Counted from the first letter of the stretch, positions 50,538 to 58,869 are shown. The stretch is 64,000 nucleotides of DNA from Streptomyces sp. NBC_01216 (GCF_035994945.1 NZ_CP108677.1:2976001-3040000), one strand, 5' to 3'. Numbers and translations are program-made. Notes: generated by a model not told the origin, from the letters alone.

Positions 50538-51275
50538 TCAGCGCTTGGCGACGAAGACGTGCGCGGCGACCTCGGCGTCCAGCTCCGCCGCCTCGCCGCT
50601 GCTGCCGACGAGGACACCGCCCGGCGACTCGGTCACGCTGACGACCGAACCGGGCTGCACACCCGCCCGCCGCAGCGTGTACATCAGCTGCGCGTCCGTC
50701 TGGATCGGCTCGCCGATCCGGCGGACGATCACCGTCTTGCCGCCGTCGCCCGTCTCCAGGTCCGCCAGCGACACCATGGAGTCGTCCAGGAACGCCTCCG
50801 CCTCGGCCTTCTCGCCCAGCTCCTCCAGGCCCGGGATCGGATTGCCGTACGGCGACTCCGTGGGGTGCCGCAGCAGCTCCAGCACGCGGCGCTCCACGGC
50901 CTCGCTCATCACGTGCTCCCAGCGGCATGCCTCGGCGTGGACCTGCTCCCACTCCAGGCCGATCACGTCGACAAGCAGGCACTCGGCGAGCCGGTGCTTG
51001 CGCATCACGCGGGTCGCCAGTCGTCGGCCCTCCTCCGTCAGCTCCAGATGACGGTCGCCGGCGACGGTCACCAGGCCGTCGCGCTCCATACGGGCGACGG
51101 TCTGGCTCACGGTGGGACCACTCTGGTCCAGCCGCTCCGCGATCCGGGCACGCATCGGGACCACACCTTCCTCTTCGAGTTCGAGGATGGTGCGGAGATA
51201 CATCTCCGTTGTGTCGATCAGTCCGGACATACGTGCCCCTCGATGAGTCGTGCGCTGGCCCTGCACCAATTCTGA
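50520..51275 (+). other. Long antiparallel reading frame opposite the iron repressor (adm-like)
   Basis: An uninterrupted 251-codon plus-strand frame that covers the whole repressor gene in reverse. In Streptomyces coelicolor an antiparallel gene named adm was reported opposite dmdR1. The frame here is consistent with that, but shadow frames are common in high-GC DNA, and I see no distinct ribosome-binding site. Recorded as possible, not as a firm gene. Confidence 0.35.
50538..51230 (-). CDS. dmdR1: DtxR-family iron-dependent repressor
   Basis: A 230-residue metal-dependent repressor. DTTEMYLRTILELEEEGVVP with LDQSGPTVSQTVARMERDGL is the winged helix. All metal ligands of DtxR are visible: Met in TTEMY, His and Glu in KHRLAE, His in QVHAEACRWEHV, then Cys, Glu and His in ACRWEH. 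The C-terminal SH3-like domain is LMYTLRRAGVQPGSVVSV through AHVFVAKR. The symbol follows the Streptomyces DmdR1 that binds iron boxes and controls siderophore genes; the assignment is by similarity. It is divergent from a SIS-domain gene, which matches the gene order I recall around dmdR1. Confidence 0.87.
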   Translation of the reverse strand: MSGLIDTTEMYLRTILELEEEGVVPMRARIAERLDQSGPTVSQTVARMERDGLVTVAGDRHLELTEEGRRLATRVMRKHRLAECLLVDVIGLEWEQVHAEACRWEHVMSEAVERRVLELLRHPTESPYGNPIPGLEELGEKAEAEAFLDDSMVSLADLETGDGGKTVIVRRIGEPIQTDAQLMYTLRRAGVQPGSVVSVTESPGGVLVGSSGEAAELDAEVAAHVFVAKR

Positions 51276-51379
51276 CGCATCGCGCCGACAACCGTGCCGC
51301 GCCGGGGCGAGGCGGTATTGACAGAGCAATGGTCCAGACCGCACCGTGATCCGCGACACGACGACAAGGAGCTTCTGGA

Positions 51380-52147
51380 ATGGGCGACAGCGCGGGCGAG
51401 AGCAAGCTGGCCGGAGAGTTCTTCGACGCCGCGATCGGCCTGCTCCAGCGGGTACGCGACGAGGACGCGGGAGAAATCGCCGCCGCCGGCACGGCGATCG
51501 CGGAAGCCGTCGCGGCGGGCGGCCGGCTCTTCGCCTTCGGCGCGGGCCACTCCTCGCTGGCCGCCCAGGACGTCGTCTACCGGGCGGGCGGACTGGCGCT
51601 CATGAACCTGCTGGCCGTACCGGGCGTGGTCGGCGTCGACGTGATGCCCGCGACGCTCGGCTCGGCCCTGGAGCGGGTCGACGGCCTGGCGAGCGCGGTC
51701 CTGGACTCCTCCCCGGCGAAGGCCGGCGACGTCCTGATCATCATCTCGCTCTCCGGCCGCAACGCCCTGCCGGTCGAGATGGCGATGAACGCCCGCGCGC
51801 TCGGCCTCACGGTGATCGGCGTGACGTCGGTGGCCTACGCGACGGAGACGAAGTCACGGCACGTCTCGGGCGGCTACCTGAAGGACCACTGCGACATCGT
51901 CCTGGACTCCCGGATCGCGGTCGGAGACGCCGAACTGACCCACGCGGGCATCGAAGCGCCCTTCGCCCCCGCGTCGACGGTCGTCACCAGCGCCCTGATG
52001 CAGGCCACGATGGCGGCGGCGGCCGAGGAGATGGTCCGTCTCGGCGTCGAGCCGCCCCTGCTGCGCTCGGGGAACGTGGACGGCGGGCACGAGTGGAACG
52101 GGCGCGTGATGACGGAGTACCGGGACCGGATCTTCTACCGGCACTGA
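51380..52147 (+). CDS. SIS-domain protein (UPF0309 type)
   Basis: A 255-residue SIS-fold protein. LFAFGAGHSSLAAQDVVYRA is the phosphosugar-binding loop and DVLIIISLSGRNALPVEMAM the second SIS strand-loop, the usual position of serine in the SxSGxT motif. NVDGGHEWNGRVMTEYRDRI closes the sequence. SIS proteins bind phosphorylated sugars as isomerases or regulators. Substrate unknown. ATG 51380 sits 150 bp from the divergent iron repressor start, with AAGGAG upstream. Confidence 0.85.
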   Translation: MGDSAGESKLAGEFFDAAIGLLQRVRDEDAGEIAAAGTAIAEAVAAGGRLFAFGAGHSSLAAQDVVYRAGGLALMNLLAVPGVVGVDVMPATLGSALERVDGLASAVLDSSPAKAGDVLIIISLSGRNALPVEMAMNARALGLTVIGVTSVAYATETKSRHVSGGYLKDHCDIVLDSRIAVGDAELTHAGIEAPFAPASTVVTSALMQATMAAAAEEMVRLGVEPPLLRSGNVDGGHEWNGRVMTEYRDRIFYRH

Positions 52148-52207
52148 CGGCACGGACCGGCACAGACCCGGCCCTCCGGGCCCGCCTCCTCGGGGGGCGA
52201 CGGCCCG

Positions 52208-53572
52208 TCAGAGGGCGCCCGCCGGGTTCACCGGGTTCACCCCCGCCAGGTCGAGCGAGGCCGCCACCCGGACCGCGACCGTCTCCGCGTAGACCGCGTC
52301 CGGGCGCTCGAAGGCGGGACGGGAGGACGAGCGGAGCAGTGTCAGCACGCCGACCGTACGCCCCCGGCTGCGCAGCGGCATGCACAGCGCGTGCACGGCG
52401 TCGCGCGGCCACTGGCGTTCCGCGGCCCAGTCCTCCGCGGCCCGCGTGCTGCCCACCGACGCGGAGGCGCGGACCGGTCCGAGGCGTGTGACGGCCTGGA
52501 GGGCCGGATGGCCGGAGGCGTACCGCAGCGGGATTCCGGCGCCCGCCACCGCACCGACCGGGCCGGGTGCGCCGGTCGGGGTGGCCGCGGCGCGGACCAG
52601 ACGCTGCTCGCCCGCCAACTCGTCGACGAGCGCGTGGTCGGCGAACCCGGCCAGCGCGAAGTCCAGCAGCACGGCCGCCGCCTCCCGCGGGTCCTCGCAT
52701 TCGGCCGCCGCCGCGCCCGCCCGGTGGAGCTGGCTGTAGCGGAAGCGCATCCGGTCCGCCTCCTGCTCGGCCAGCCGCTCCTCGGTGACGTCCTGGAACA
52801 GCCAGCCCACGCCCAGGGGCACCGGCTCCTCCGCCAGCGGGGACGCCAGCCGCAGGAAGCCGCTGCGCCAGCAGCGGCGCCGTTCGCCCTGCGCGGTCCG
52901 CAGGGTCACCCAGACCTCGGCCAGGGCCCGCGGCGCCCCCTCGGCCAGTACGTGCTGGAGCGCGCCCTCCAGGTCCTCGACGCCCTGGACGACGACTTCG
53001 CCGAGCGGCCGGCCCAGCAGCGCCGTGCGTCCGACACCCATGACCCGGGCCGCGTGCGCGTTCACCACGGCCGGGCGCAGGTCGACGTCGACGAGGACCA
53101 CCCCCCAGGAAGCGTCCTCGAACAGCGCCTCGCTCAGCGCGATCGACCGTTCCAGGTCGATCTGCGCGTGCACCTCGCTGAACGCGCAGTAGACCCCGGC
53201 CGGGGAGCCGTCGGGTCCGCGCACCCCGGCCGACTGGGTCCGCACCAGGACCCGGCTGCCGTCCTTGCGCAGCAGCGCGAACTCGTGGACCTGGCGCCCC
53301 GGCGTCCGCATCGCCGCCATGAGCCGTGTGAGCGCCTGGTCGGCGTCGGCGGCGCGCGCCGCCCAGCCGTCGAAGCCGTGCCGGCCCACCGCCTCCGACG
53401 CCGACCAGCCGAGAATCCGCTCGGCCTCCCGGTTCCAGTGCGTGACGTTGCCGGCGGCGTCGAACGCGCAGAGCGCCGCGTCCATCCCGTCCAGCAAGGC
53501 GGCGAGCAGATCCTCCCCCGGGCCGTGGCCCTCGGCCCCGCGCTCCGCGGTCTCGCTCCTGGCAGCACTCAT
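52208..53572 (-). CDS. PAS-PAS-GAF sensor protein
   Basis: A 454-residue sensor. A first PAS (ALLDGMDAALCAFDAAGNVT, WNREAERILGWSASEAVGRH) and PAC, a second PAS (LSEALFEDASWGVVLVDVDL, NAHAARVMGVGRTALLG) and a C-terminal GAF (LDFALAGFADHALVDELAGE, MPLRSRGRTVGVLTLLRSSS) are visible. No kinase, SpoIIE phosphatase or cyclase domain follows, though related Streptomyces proteins often end in SpoIIE. It may sense a ligand and act through protein contacts. ATG 53572 is chosen over an upstream extension, as the N-terminus MSAARSETAERG fits. It is divergent from the structured RNA unit. Confidence 0.8.
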   Translation of the reverse strand: MSAARSETAERGAEGHGPGEDLLAALLDGMDAALCAFDAAGNVTHWNREAERILGWSASEAVGRHGFDGWAARAADADQALTRLMAAMRTPGRQVHEFALLRKDGSRVLVRTQSAGVRGPDGSPAGVYCAFSEVHAQIDLERSIALSEALFEDASWGVVLVDVDLRPAVVNAHAARVMGVGRTALLGRPLGEVVVQGVEDLEGALQHVLAEGAPRALAEVWVTLRTAQGERRRCWRSGFLRLASPLAEEPVPLGVGWLFQDVTEERLAEQEADRMRFRYSQLHRAGAAAAECEDPREAAAVLLDFALAGFADHALVDELAGEQRLVRAAATPTGAPGPVGAVAGAGIPLRYASGHPALQAVTRLGPVRASASVGSTRAAEDWAAERQWPRDAVHALCMPLRSRGRTVGVLTLLRSSSRPAFERPDAVYAETVAVRVAASLDLAGVNPVNPAGAL

Positions 53573-53690
53573 CCCGGACCCCCTGGCAGGACGGTGTACG
53601 CGCGTGCACCCGCACGCCCCGGGCAATTCAACTGGAACGTGACCCAGGACACACCCGGTTCGCGGAAATCGTTGCCCCGCGATAAATCGG

Positions 53691-53719
53691 TTGAGCCCCC
53701 GCACCGAGCTTCCTAGGGT
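53691..53719 (+). promoter_or_regulatory. HrdB-like promoter of the structured RNA unit
   Basis: TTGAGC (53691-53696) and TAGGGT (53714-53719) separated by 17 bp match the consensus for the major Streptomyces sigma factor. Transcription would start near 53726, about 10 nt before the AAAGGAGG tract. Divergent from the PAS gene. Confidence 0.5.
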
Positions 53720-53732
53720 GGGCGCACACGCT

Positions 53733-53925
53733 GAAAGGAGGTGATCCGAAAACATGGTTTCTTTTCGGACTCGTGAGGTGACTGCGGGCTAAGGCCTGCC
53801 GTCGCACTCTGTGCACCCCGGCAGGTCTTCTGCCGACATCAACGCAGTCACCCGACCCGTGGGCCGCCGGTATGTCCGGCCGGCTTCCGTCCGACTCGAG
53901 CGGACGGGACCAGGCCCACGGGTCG
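53733..53925 (+). ncRNA. Candidate structured regulatory RNA with switch-like hairpins
   Basis: GAAAGGAGGTGATCC (53733-53747) is exactly complementary to the conserved 3' end of 16S rRNA. It leads into TCCGAAAA/TTTTCGGA (53745-53752/53762-53769) with the mini-gene ATG in the loop. GGTGACTGCG (53777-53786) pairs with CGCAGTCACC (53843-53852). Inside, CGGCAG (53819-53824) can pair with CTGCCG upstream (53796-53801) or downstream (53830-53835), so two folds exclude each other. A 13-bp stem (53853-53865 with 53913-53925) encloses GCCGG/CCGGC and CCGTCCG/CGGACGG hairpins and may end the transcript. I recognise no known RNA family. The function is unknown. Confidence 0.45.
53754..53792 (+). CDS. 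12-codon mini-gene in the structured RNA
   Basis: ATG to TAA encodes MVSFRTREVTAG. An unusually long match to the anti-Shine-Dalgarno sequence lies 12 nt before the ATG, measured from GGAGG, so initiation should be efficient unless the hairpin around the ATG blocks it. The peptide has one Thr-Arg stretch but no run of a single amino acid that would suggest classical attenuation. It might be a leader peptide or a translated regulatory element. Confidence 0.4.
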   Translation: MVSFRTREVTAG

Positions 53926-53948
53926 TCTGCGTTCGCGCATCCCGCGGA

Positions 53949-55205
53949 TCACCGGATGTCGTCGACCATGCCGGCGGCGAGGGTGGTGCCGTCGGCGGGG
54001 TCGATGAGGAGGAAGGAGCCGGTGCGGCGGGAGTCGGCGTAGGCGTCGAGGGCGAGGGGTTCGGCGGTGCGGACCACGACCCGGCCGATCGCGTTGGCGG
54101 TGAGCCGCCCCGGACTCGGCTGCTGGGACAGGTCGTCCAGGGAGAGCCGGGACGGGATCTCCGCGACGACCGCCTTGACCGTGCGGGTGGTATGCCTGAG
54201 CAGCACCCTGTGGCCGACGGCGAGCGGCCGGTCGGCCACATGGCAGACGATCCCGCCGATCTCCCGCGAGACCGGTGGCGCCGCCGACGTCGGGGCGATC
54301 AGGTCGCCGCGGGAGATGTCGATGTCGTCGGCGAGCCGGATGGTGACCGACTGGGGTGCCCAGGCGATGTCGACCGGGTCGCCGAGCCGATCGATGGCCT
54401 CGATGGTGCTGGTCCGGCCCGAGGGCAGCACGGTCACCGGCTCTCCGACCCGGAGCGTGCCCGTGGTGATCTGCCCGGCGTAGCCGCGGTAGTCGGGGTG
54501 CTCGGCGGTCCGCGGACGGATCACGTACTGCACCGGGACGCGGGCGGCGGTGCCGGAAGGATCGGCGGTCACCGGAACGGTCTCCAGGTGTTCGAGGACG
54601 GTGGGGCCGCCGTACCAGTCCATGTGCGCGGAGGGTTCCACGACGTTGTCGCCGGCGAGCGCGGAGACCGGGATCGAGATGACCGGGGGCGCGCCGAGCG
54701 CGGTGGCGTACCGGGTGAACTCCTCGGCGATGGCGGTGAACACGGGCTCGGCGTAGTCGACGAGGTCCATCTTGTTGACGGCGAGGACGACGTGCGGGAC
54801 GCGTAGGAGTGCGGCGACGGCGGCGTGGCGGCGGGTTTGTTCGACGACGCCGTTGCGGGCGTCGACGAGGACGAGGGCGAGGTCGGCGGTGGAGGCGCCG
54901 GTGACCATGTTGCGGGTGTACTGCACGTGGCCGGGGGTGTCGGCGAGGATGAAGCGGCGTCGGCTGGTGGCGAAGTAGCGGTAGGCCACGTCGATGGTGA
55001 TGCCCTGCTCGCGTTCGGCGCGCAGGCCGTCGGTGAGCAGTGCGAGGTCGGGGGTTTCCTGGCCGCGGGAGCGGGAGGCGTGTTCGACGGCTTCGAGCTG
55101 GTCGGTGAGGACCGATTTGGAGTCGTGGAGCAGGCGGCCGACGAGGGTGGACTTGCCGTCGTCGACGGAGCCGGCGGTCGCGAAGCGCAGCGTGTCGATG
55201 GTCAT
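53949..55205 (-). CDS. cysN: Sulfate adenylyltransferase large (GTPase) subunit
   Basis: A 418-residue CysN. The GTPase motif AGSVDDGKST is at 11-20, ITIDVAYRYFATSRRRFILA carries the switch I region, DTPGHVQYTRNMVTGAS is G3 and AVNKMDLVDYA is G4. Two beta-barrel domains follow, as in EF-Tu-like GTPases. With CysD it forms adenosine 5'-phosphosulfate from ATP and sulfate, driven by GTP hydrolysis. The ATG lies 2 bp after the cysD stop. In this cluster it probably supplies a sulfotransferase, because no APS/PAPS reductase is nearby. The 3' end is followed by the convergent structured RNA unit. Confidence 0.9.
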   Translation of the reverse strand: MTIDTLRFATAGSVDDGKSTLVGRLLHDSKSVLTDQLEAVEHASRSRGQETPDLALLTDGLRAEREQGITIDVAYRYFATSRRRFILADTPGHVQYTRNMVTGASTADLALVLVDARNGVVEQTRRHAAVAALLRVPHVVLAVNKMDLVDYAEPVFTAIAEEFTRYATALGAPPVISIPVSALAGDNVVEPSAHMDWYGGPTVLEHLETVPVTADPSGTAARVPVQYVIRPRTAEHPDYRGYAGQITTGTLRVGEPVTVLPSGRTSTIEAIDRLGDPVDIAWAPQSVTIRLADDIDISRGDLIAPTSAAPPVSREIGGIVCHVADRPLAVGHRVLLRHTTRTVKAVVAEIPSRLSLDDLSQQPSPGRLTANAIGRVVVRTAEPLALDAYADSRRTGSFLLIDPADGTTLAAGMVDDIR

Positions 55206-55207
55206 GG

Positions 55208-56143
55208 CTAGAAGTACCCTTCGCGTTTGCGGTCTTCCATCGCGGCCTCGGACATCTTGTCGTCGGCGCGGGTGGCGCCGCGTTCGGTGAGGCGGGAGGC
55301 GGCGATCTCGGCGATCACGGCGTCCAGGGTGGTGGCGTCGGAGTCGACGGCGCCGGTGCAGGACATGTCGCCGACGGTGCGGTAGCGCACCAGCCGCTTC
55401 TCCACCCGCTCGCCGTCCCTCGGACCGCCCCACGCTCCGGGGGCCAGCCACATCCCGTCGCGGGCGAAGACCTCCCGCTCGTGCGCGAAGTAGATCCGGG
55501 GCAGGGCGATGTCCTCGCGCTGGATGTACTGCCACACGTCCAGCTCGGTCCAGTTCGACAACGGGAACACCCGCACGTGCTCACCCGGCGCGTGCCGCCC
55601 GTTGTACAGCTGCCACAGCTCGGGCCGCTGACGACGCGGGTCCCACTGCGAGAACTCGTCGCGCAGGGAGAACACCCGCTCCTTGGCCCGCGCCTTCTCC
55701 TCGTCACGCCGGCCGCCACCGAACACCGCGTCGAACCGGTGCTGACGGATCGCCTCCGTCAACGGCACCGTCTGCAACGGGTTACGCGTCCCGTCCGGGC
55801 GCTCCCGCAACCGGCCGTCGTCGATGTAGTCCTGCACGGAGGCGACATACAACCGCAGCCCGTGCGCGGCGACCGTCCGGTCCCGGTACTCCAGCACCTC
55901 GGGAAAGTTGTGCCCGGTGTCCACATGCAGCAACGTGAACGGCACCGGCGCCGGCGCGAACGCCTTCAACGCCAGATGCAGCATCACGATCGAGTCCTTA
56001 CCACCGGAGAACAGGATCACCGGCCGCTCGAACTCACCCGCCACCTCACGGAAGATGTGCACCGCCTCCGACTCCAGCGAGTCGAGATGCGACAGGGCGA
56101 ACGGACTGTCGGTCGCCTCGTGGACGTTGACAAGGGTGGTCAC
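55208..56143 (-). CDS. cysD: Sulfate adenylyltransferase small subunit
   Basis: A 311-residue CysD. RPVILFSGGKDSIVMLHLAL contains the PP-loop (SGGKDS), THE FGGGRRDEEKARAKERVFS segment is conserved, and WTELDVWQYIQREDIALPRIYF and RYRTVGDMSCTGAV are family signatures. It binds ATP and sulfate in the ATP sulfurylase complex with CysN. GTG 56143 overlaps the cysC stop by 4 nt (GTGA), so C, D and N are co-translated. The C-terminus KMSEAAMEDRKREGYF is the usual ending. Confidence 0.93.
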   Translation of the reverse strand: MTTLVNVHEATDSPFALSHLDSLESEAVHIFREVAGEFERPVILFSGGKDSIVMLHLALKAFAPAPVPFTLLHVDTGHNFPEVLEYRDRTVAAHGLRLYVASVQDYIDDGRLRERPDGTRNPLQTVPLTEAIRQHRFDAVFGGGRRDEEKARAKERVFSLRDEFSQWDPRRQRPELWQLYNGRHAPGEHVRVFPLSNWTELDVWQYIQREDIALPRIYFAHEREVFARDGMWLAPGAWGGPRDGERVEKRLVRYRTVGDMSCTGAVDSDATTLDAVIAEIAASRLTERGATRADDKMSEAAMEDRKREGYF

Positions 56144-56700
56144 GCCAGGCCCCTCTCGGTGAGCAGCGCGTGCAGCGCCGCCGCTGACTCCTGCACGGTC
56201 TGGTTGTGGGACTCGATCCGCAGATCGGGATCGCGCGGCTCCTCGTAGGGGTCGTCGACCCCGGTGAGACCACTGATCTCACCCGCCGCCTGCCGGGCGT
56301 ACAGCCCCTTCACATCACGCACCGAACACACCTCCACCGGCGCCGCGACATGCACCTCGACGTAGGGGGTGCCCTCGGACCGGTGGCGTTCGCGGACGCT
56401 CTCGCGGCTGTCCTGGTAGGGGGCGATGACCGGGACGAGGACCTTCACGCCGTGGGAGGCGAGGAGTTCGGCGACGAAGCCGATCCGCTGGACGTTGGTG
56501 TCCCGGTCCGCGCGGCCGAAGCCGAGCCCCACGGAGAGGAACGTGCGGATCTCGTCGCCGTCCAGCACCTCGACCCGATGGCCCGCACCCCGCAACCGTC
56601 CCGCGAGTTCGTGGGCGATGGTCGTCTTGCCCGCGCTCGGCAGACCGGTCAGCCAGACCGTCGCACCCGGCCGACGGGCGCGGGCCCCCCGCTGATTCAT
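56140..56700 (-). CDS. cysC: Adenylylsulfate (APS) kinase
   Basis: A 186-residue APS kinase. The P-loop GLPSAGKT is at 19-26, VEVLDGDEIRTFLSVGLGF is the substrate-binding strand, and VQRIGFVAELLASHGVKVLV, YARQAAGEISGLTGVDDPYE and LRIESHNQTVQESAAAL follow the usual order. It phosphorylates APS to PAPS, the universal sulfonate donor. ATG 56700 with GGAGGGG upstream is chosen; a GTG at 56733 would begin inside the spacer after the MFS gene. Gene order is MFS, cysC, cysD, cysN, all minus strand. Confidence 0.92.
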   Translation of the reverse strand: MNQRGARARRPGATVWLTGLPSAGKTTIAHELAGRLRGAGHRVEVLDGDEIRTFLSVGLGFGRADRDTNVQRIGFVAELLASHGVKVLVPVIAPYQDSRESVRERHRSEGTPYVEVHVAAPVEVCSVRDVKGLYARQAAGEISGLTGVDDPYEEPRDPDLRIESHNQTVQESAAALHALLTERGLA

Positions 56701-56719
56701 CGGGTCCCCTCCATGGGCG

Positions 56720-58078
56720 TCAGGAAGTGGCACGGACGACGTCCCTATCGGGCTCGGGCGCGGGCTTCCCGACGCCGATGGCGCTCTCGGCCGAGCCCTC
56801 CCGGGGCAGCCGGAGGGTCAGGACGCCGAGGAGGACGGTGGTCGCCGCGATCACGACGTAATACCACATGAAATCGCCGGTGAGGTTCTTCAGGAACGCG
56901 GCGGTGTAGTTGCCGACGATTCCACCGACGCCCTGGGTCACATTGGTGACACCGAAGATGACCGTCGCCGCGGCGCCCGAGGCCGATTTGGACACGTACG
57001 CCGGAACGAGTCCGTAGATCGGGTAGAAGGCCAGGGCGAAGAGCACGCCGGACACCATGGGGAGATACCCGACCGGCGCGACCGCCAGCAGGACGGCGGA
57101 GGCGAAGAAGAGCGCGTAGCACATCACCAGCGAGGCCCGTACGCCGATCCGGTCGGAGAGCCAGCCCACGGCGAATCCGGCGAACATGCCGATGACACCG
57201 ATCGTCCCCCAGACCTGGGCCGTGAATTCGATGTCGAACCCGAGGCCCTCACGGAGATAGGGCGACAGGTAGTTCTGGAACGGCATGCAGGCGAACCCGT
57301 TCAGGAACTTCATCGTCCAGACGATGACCACCCAGCGGACCAGCACCATGCGCCAGCCCGCGCGGGCGCTGTTGCCGCGCGGGCCGGCCCCGCCCTCGGC
57401 GCTCTCTCCGGCGTCGCCGGGGCGCGCCTCCTCCTCGGGGCGGAACAGGCCCAGCCGGAAGAAGGTGACGGCGGCCACGGCGGTCACCATCAGCGTGCCG
57501 AACCCGACCGAGTACCACAGGCCCCTCCAGTTGCCGTCCTGGACGTAGGCCGGCACCAGCAGGCTGTTGACGAACACGCCGTAGCTGGTGCCGCTGGACA
57601 CCAGGCCCAGCACCTTGCCGCGGTGCCGGTAGTCGATCACCCGGCCGACGATCTCGACGAGCGGGACGTACACGGACGCCGCGGTGCCGCCGAGGATCGT
57701 CAGCAGGACGCCGATGAACACGATGCTGTCGGTCACCGGCACCAGGACCAGGCACAGTCCGCACAGGACGACCGAGCCGATGACGACCTGGCCGCCGCCG
57801 ATGCGGGTCGACAGCCAGGTACCGAGGAGGGCGAACAGCAGGAAGCCGAGCTGTCCGGCCGCCGTGACCGTCCCGACCACCGTGTAGCCGAACCCGAGAT
57901 CGTTGCGCATGTCGGTGACGATCTGCGCGAAGAGGTAGAACCCGAATCCGTAGGTCGCCGCGACGAAACTGGTCAGCAGCACGGTCACGACGAATCCGGC
58001 GAGGATCTTCGAGCGGTGTCCGCCGGTGTTCTTCTCGCTCACCACTGACCTGGCCTTCTCCGATGCGTTCTCGTTCAT
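56720..58078 (-). CDS. MFS transporter of the cluster
   Basis: A 452-residue membrane protein of about 12 helices, for example AGFVVTVLLTSFVAATYGFG, FLLFALLGTWLSTRIGGG and the C-terminal VVIAATTVLLGVLTLRLP. The loop WLSDRIGVRASL is the MFS motif of the second half. A charged central loop (LFRPEEEARPGDAGESAEG) splits the halves. Its start overlaps the methyltransferase stop by 4 nt (ATGA), placing it in the biosynthetic operon. It probably exports the product; substrate unknown. Confidence 0.83.
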   Translation of the reverse strand: MNENASEKARSVVSEKNTGGHRSKILAGFVVTVLLTSFVAATYGFGFYLFAQIVTDMRNDLGFGYTVVGTVTAAGQLGFLLFALLGTWLSTRIGGGQVVIGSVVLCGLCLVLVPVTDSIVFIGVLLTILGGTAASVYVPLVEIVGRVIDYRHRGKVLGLVSSGTSYGVFVNSLLVPAYVQDGNWRGLWYSVGFGTLMVTAVAAVTFFRLGLFRPEEEARPGDAGESAEGGAGPRGNSARAGWRMVLVRWVVIVWTMKFLNGFACMPFQNYLSPYLREGLGFDIEFTAQVWGTIGVIGMFAGFAVGWLSDRIGVRASLVMCYALFFASAVLLAVAPVGYLPMVSGVLFALAFYPIYGLVPAYVSKSASGAAATVIFGVTNVTQGVGGIVGNYTAAFLKNLTGDFMWYYVVIAATTVLLGVLTLRLPREGSAESAIGVGKPAPEPDRDVVRATS

Positions 58079-58869
58079 GACTTCCGGGCGACGTGGATCA
58101 CGAAGTCCACCTCGTCGAGGTCGAAGTCCTCCCGGAAGTCGCCGAAGGTCTGCACGGTGTCGAAGCCCGCTTCGACCAGCAGCGCCGCCAGCTCCGCCGA
58201 CAGAACGGGGTAGACCTCCAGGTGGTGCGTACCGCCGTCCGGGAAGTCGTACCTGAAGCGGCAGAGCCGCTCGTCGACGTGGGCCACGGTCACCTCGGCC
58301 CCGGTCCCGCAGTAGTAGTAGTTGCCGCTGCTCTGGTACCGGTGCCGACGGATGGCGTCGAAGTTCCGGTGGTCGACGATGAGGATGCCGCCGGGGTTGA
58401 GCGCCTCGTGGAACTCCTCGAGCACCGCTCGCCGGTCGCTCTCCTGGAAGAGGTGGGGGAAGGAACTCCCCAGGCAGATGACCGCGTCGTAGCGGCCGTC
58501 GACGTGTTCCCGCAGGCCGCGCCAGTCCGCCCGCAGGATGCGGAAGGACTGCCCGTGGCGTTCGGCGTTCCGACGGGTCCGCTCGATCATCTCCGCGCTG
58601 CCGTCCGCCGCGGTGATGTCGAAGCCCTGCTGGGCCAGGGTGATGGAGTGGTAGCCGGTGCCCGCGGCGACGTCGAGCACCCGGCGGGCCTCGGCCCCGT
58701 TCAGCAGTTCCACGAAGAAGTCCTGCTCGCTCGCCCGGCGGCGGTCCCAGTCGATGAGCTGGTCCCATCGGTCCACGAGTGTGGGGATGTACTGGGCCTC
58801 GAAGCCGTCCGCGTCGGCCGTCTCGGCGATGGGGGCCTGGCCCCCGTTCCGGGGTGCCTGTGTGGTCAT
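58075..58869 (-). CDS. Glycine/sarcosine N-methyltransferase-like methyltransferase
   Basis: A 264-residue SAM methyltransferase. VDRWDQLIDWDRRRASEQDF, VLDVAAGTGYHSITLAQQGF (SAM motif I), TAADGSAEMI, GRYDAVICLGSSFPHLFQES and the tail TVQTFGDFREDFDLDEVDFV resemble the glycine/sarcosine N-methyltransferases of betaine synthesis. That family methylates the nitrogen of glycine. In this cluster it may methylate an amino group or carry a glycine unit; the real substrate is unknown. ATG 58869 begins MTTQAPRNGG. The gene overlaps the MFS gene start. Confidence 0.8.
   Translation of the reverse strand: MTTQAPRNGGQAPIAETADADGFEAQYIPTLVDRWDQLIDWDRRRASEQDFFVELLNGAEARRVLDVAAGTGYHSITLAQQGFDITAADGSAEMIERTRRNAERHGQSFRILRADWRGLREHVDGRYDAVICLGSSFPHLFQESDRRAVLEEFHEALNPGGILIVDHRNFDAIRRHRYQSSGNYYYCGTGAEVTVAHVDERLCRFRYDFPDGGTHHLEVYPVLSAELAALLVEAGFDTVQTFGDFREDFDLDEVDFVIHVARKS

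Noticed and set aside
50041..51379. Iron boxes for the DtxR-type repressor
   Set aside because: No TTAGGTTAGGCTCACCTAA-like palindrome was found near the repressor or its neighbours.
53733..53747. A fragment of a real 16S rRNA gene
   Set aside because: Only 15 nt match and nothing on either side resembles rRNA or the spacer; better explained as an extended Shine-Dalgarno sequence.
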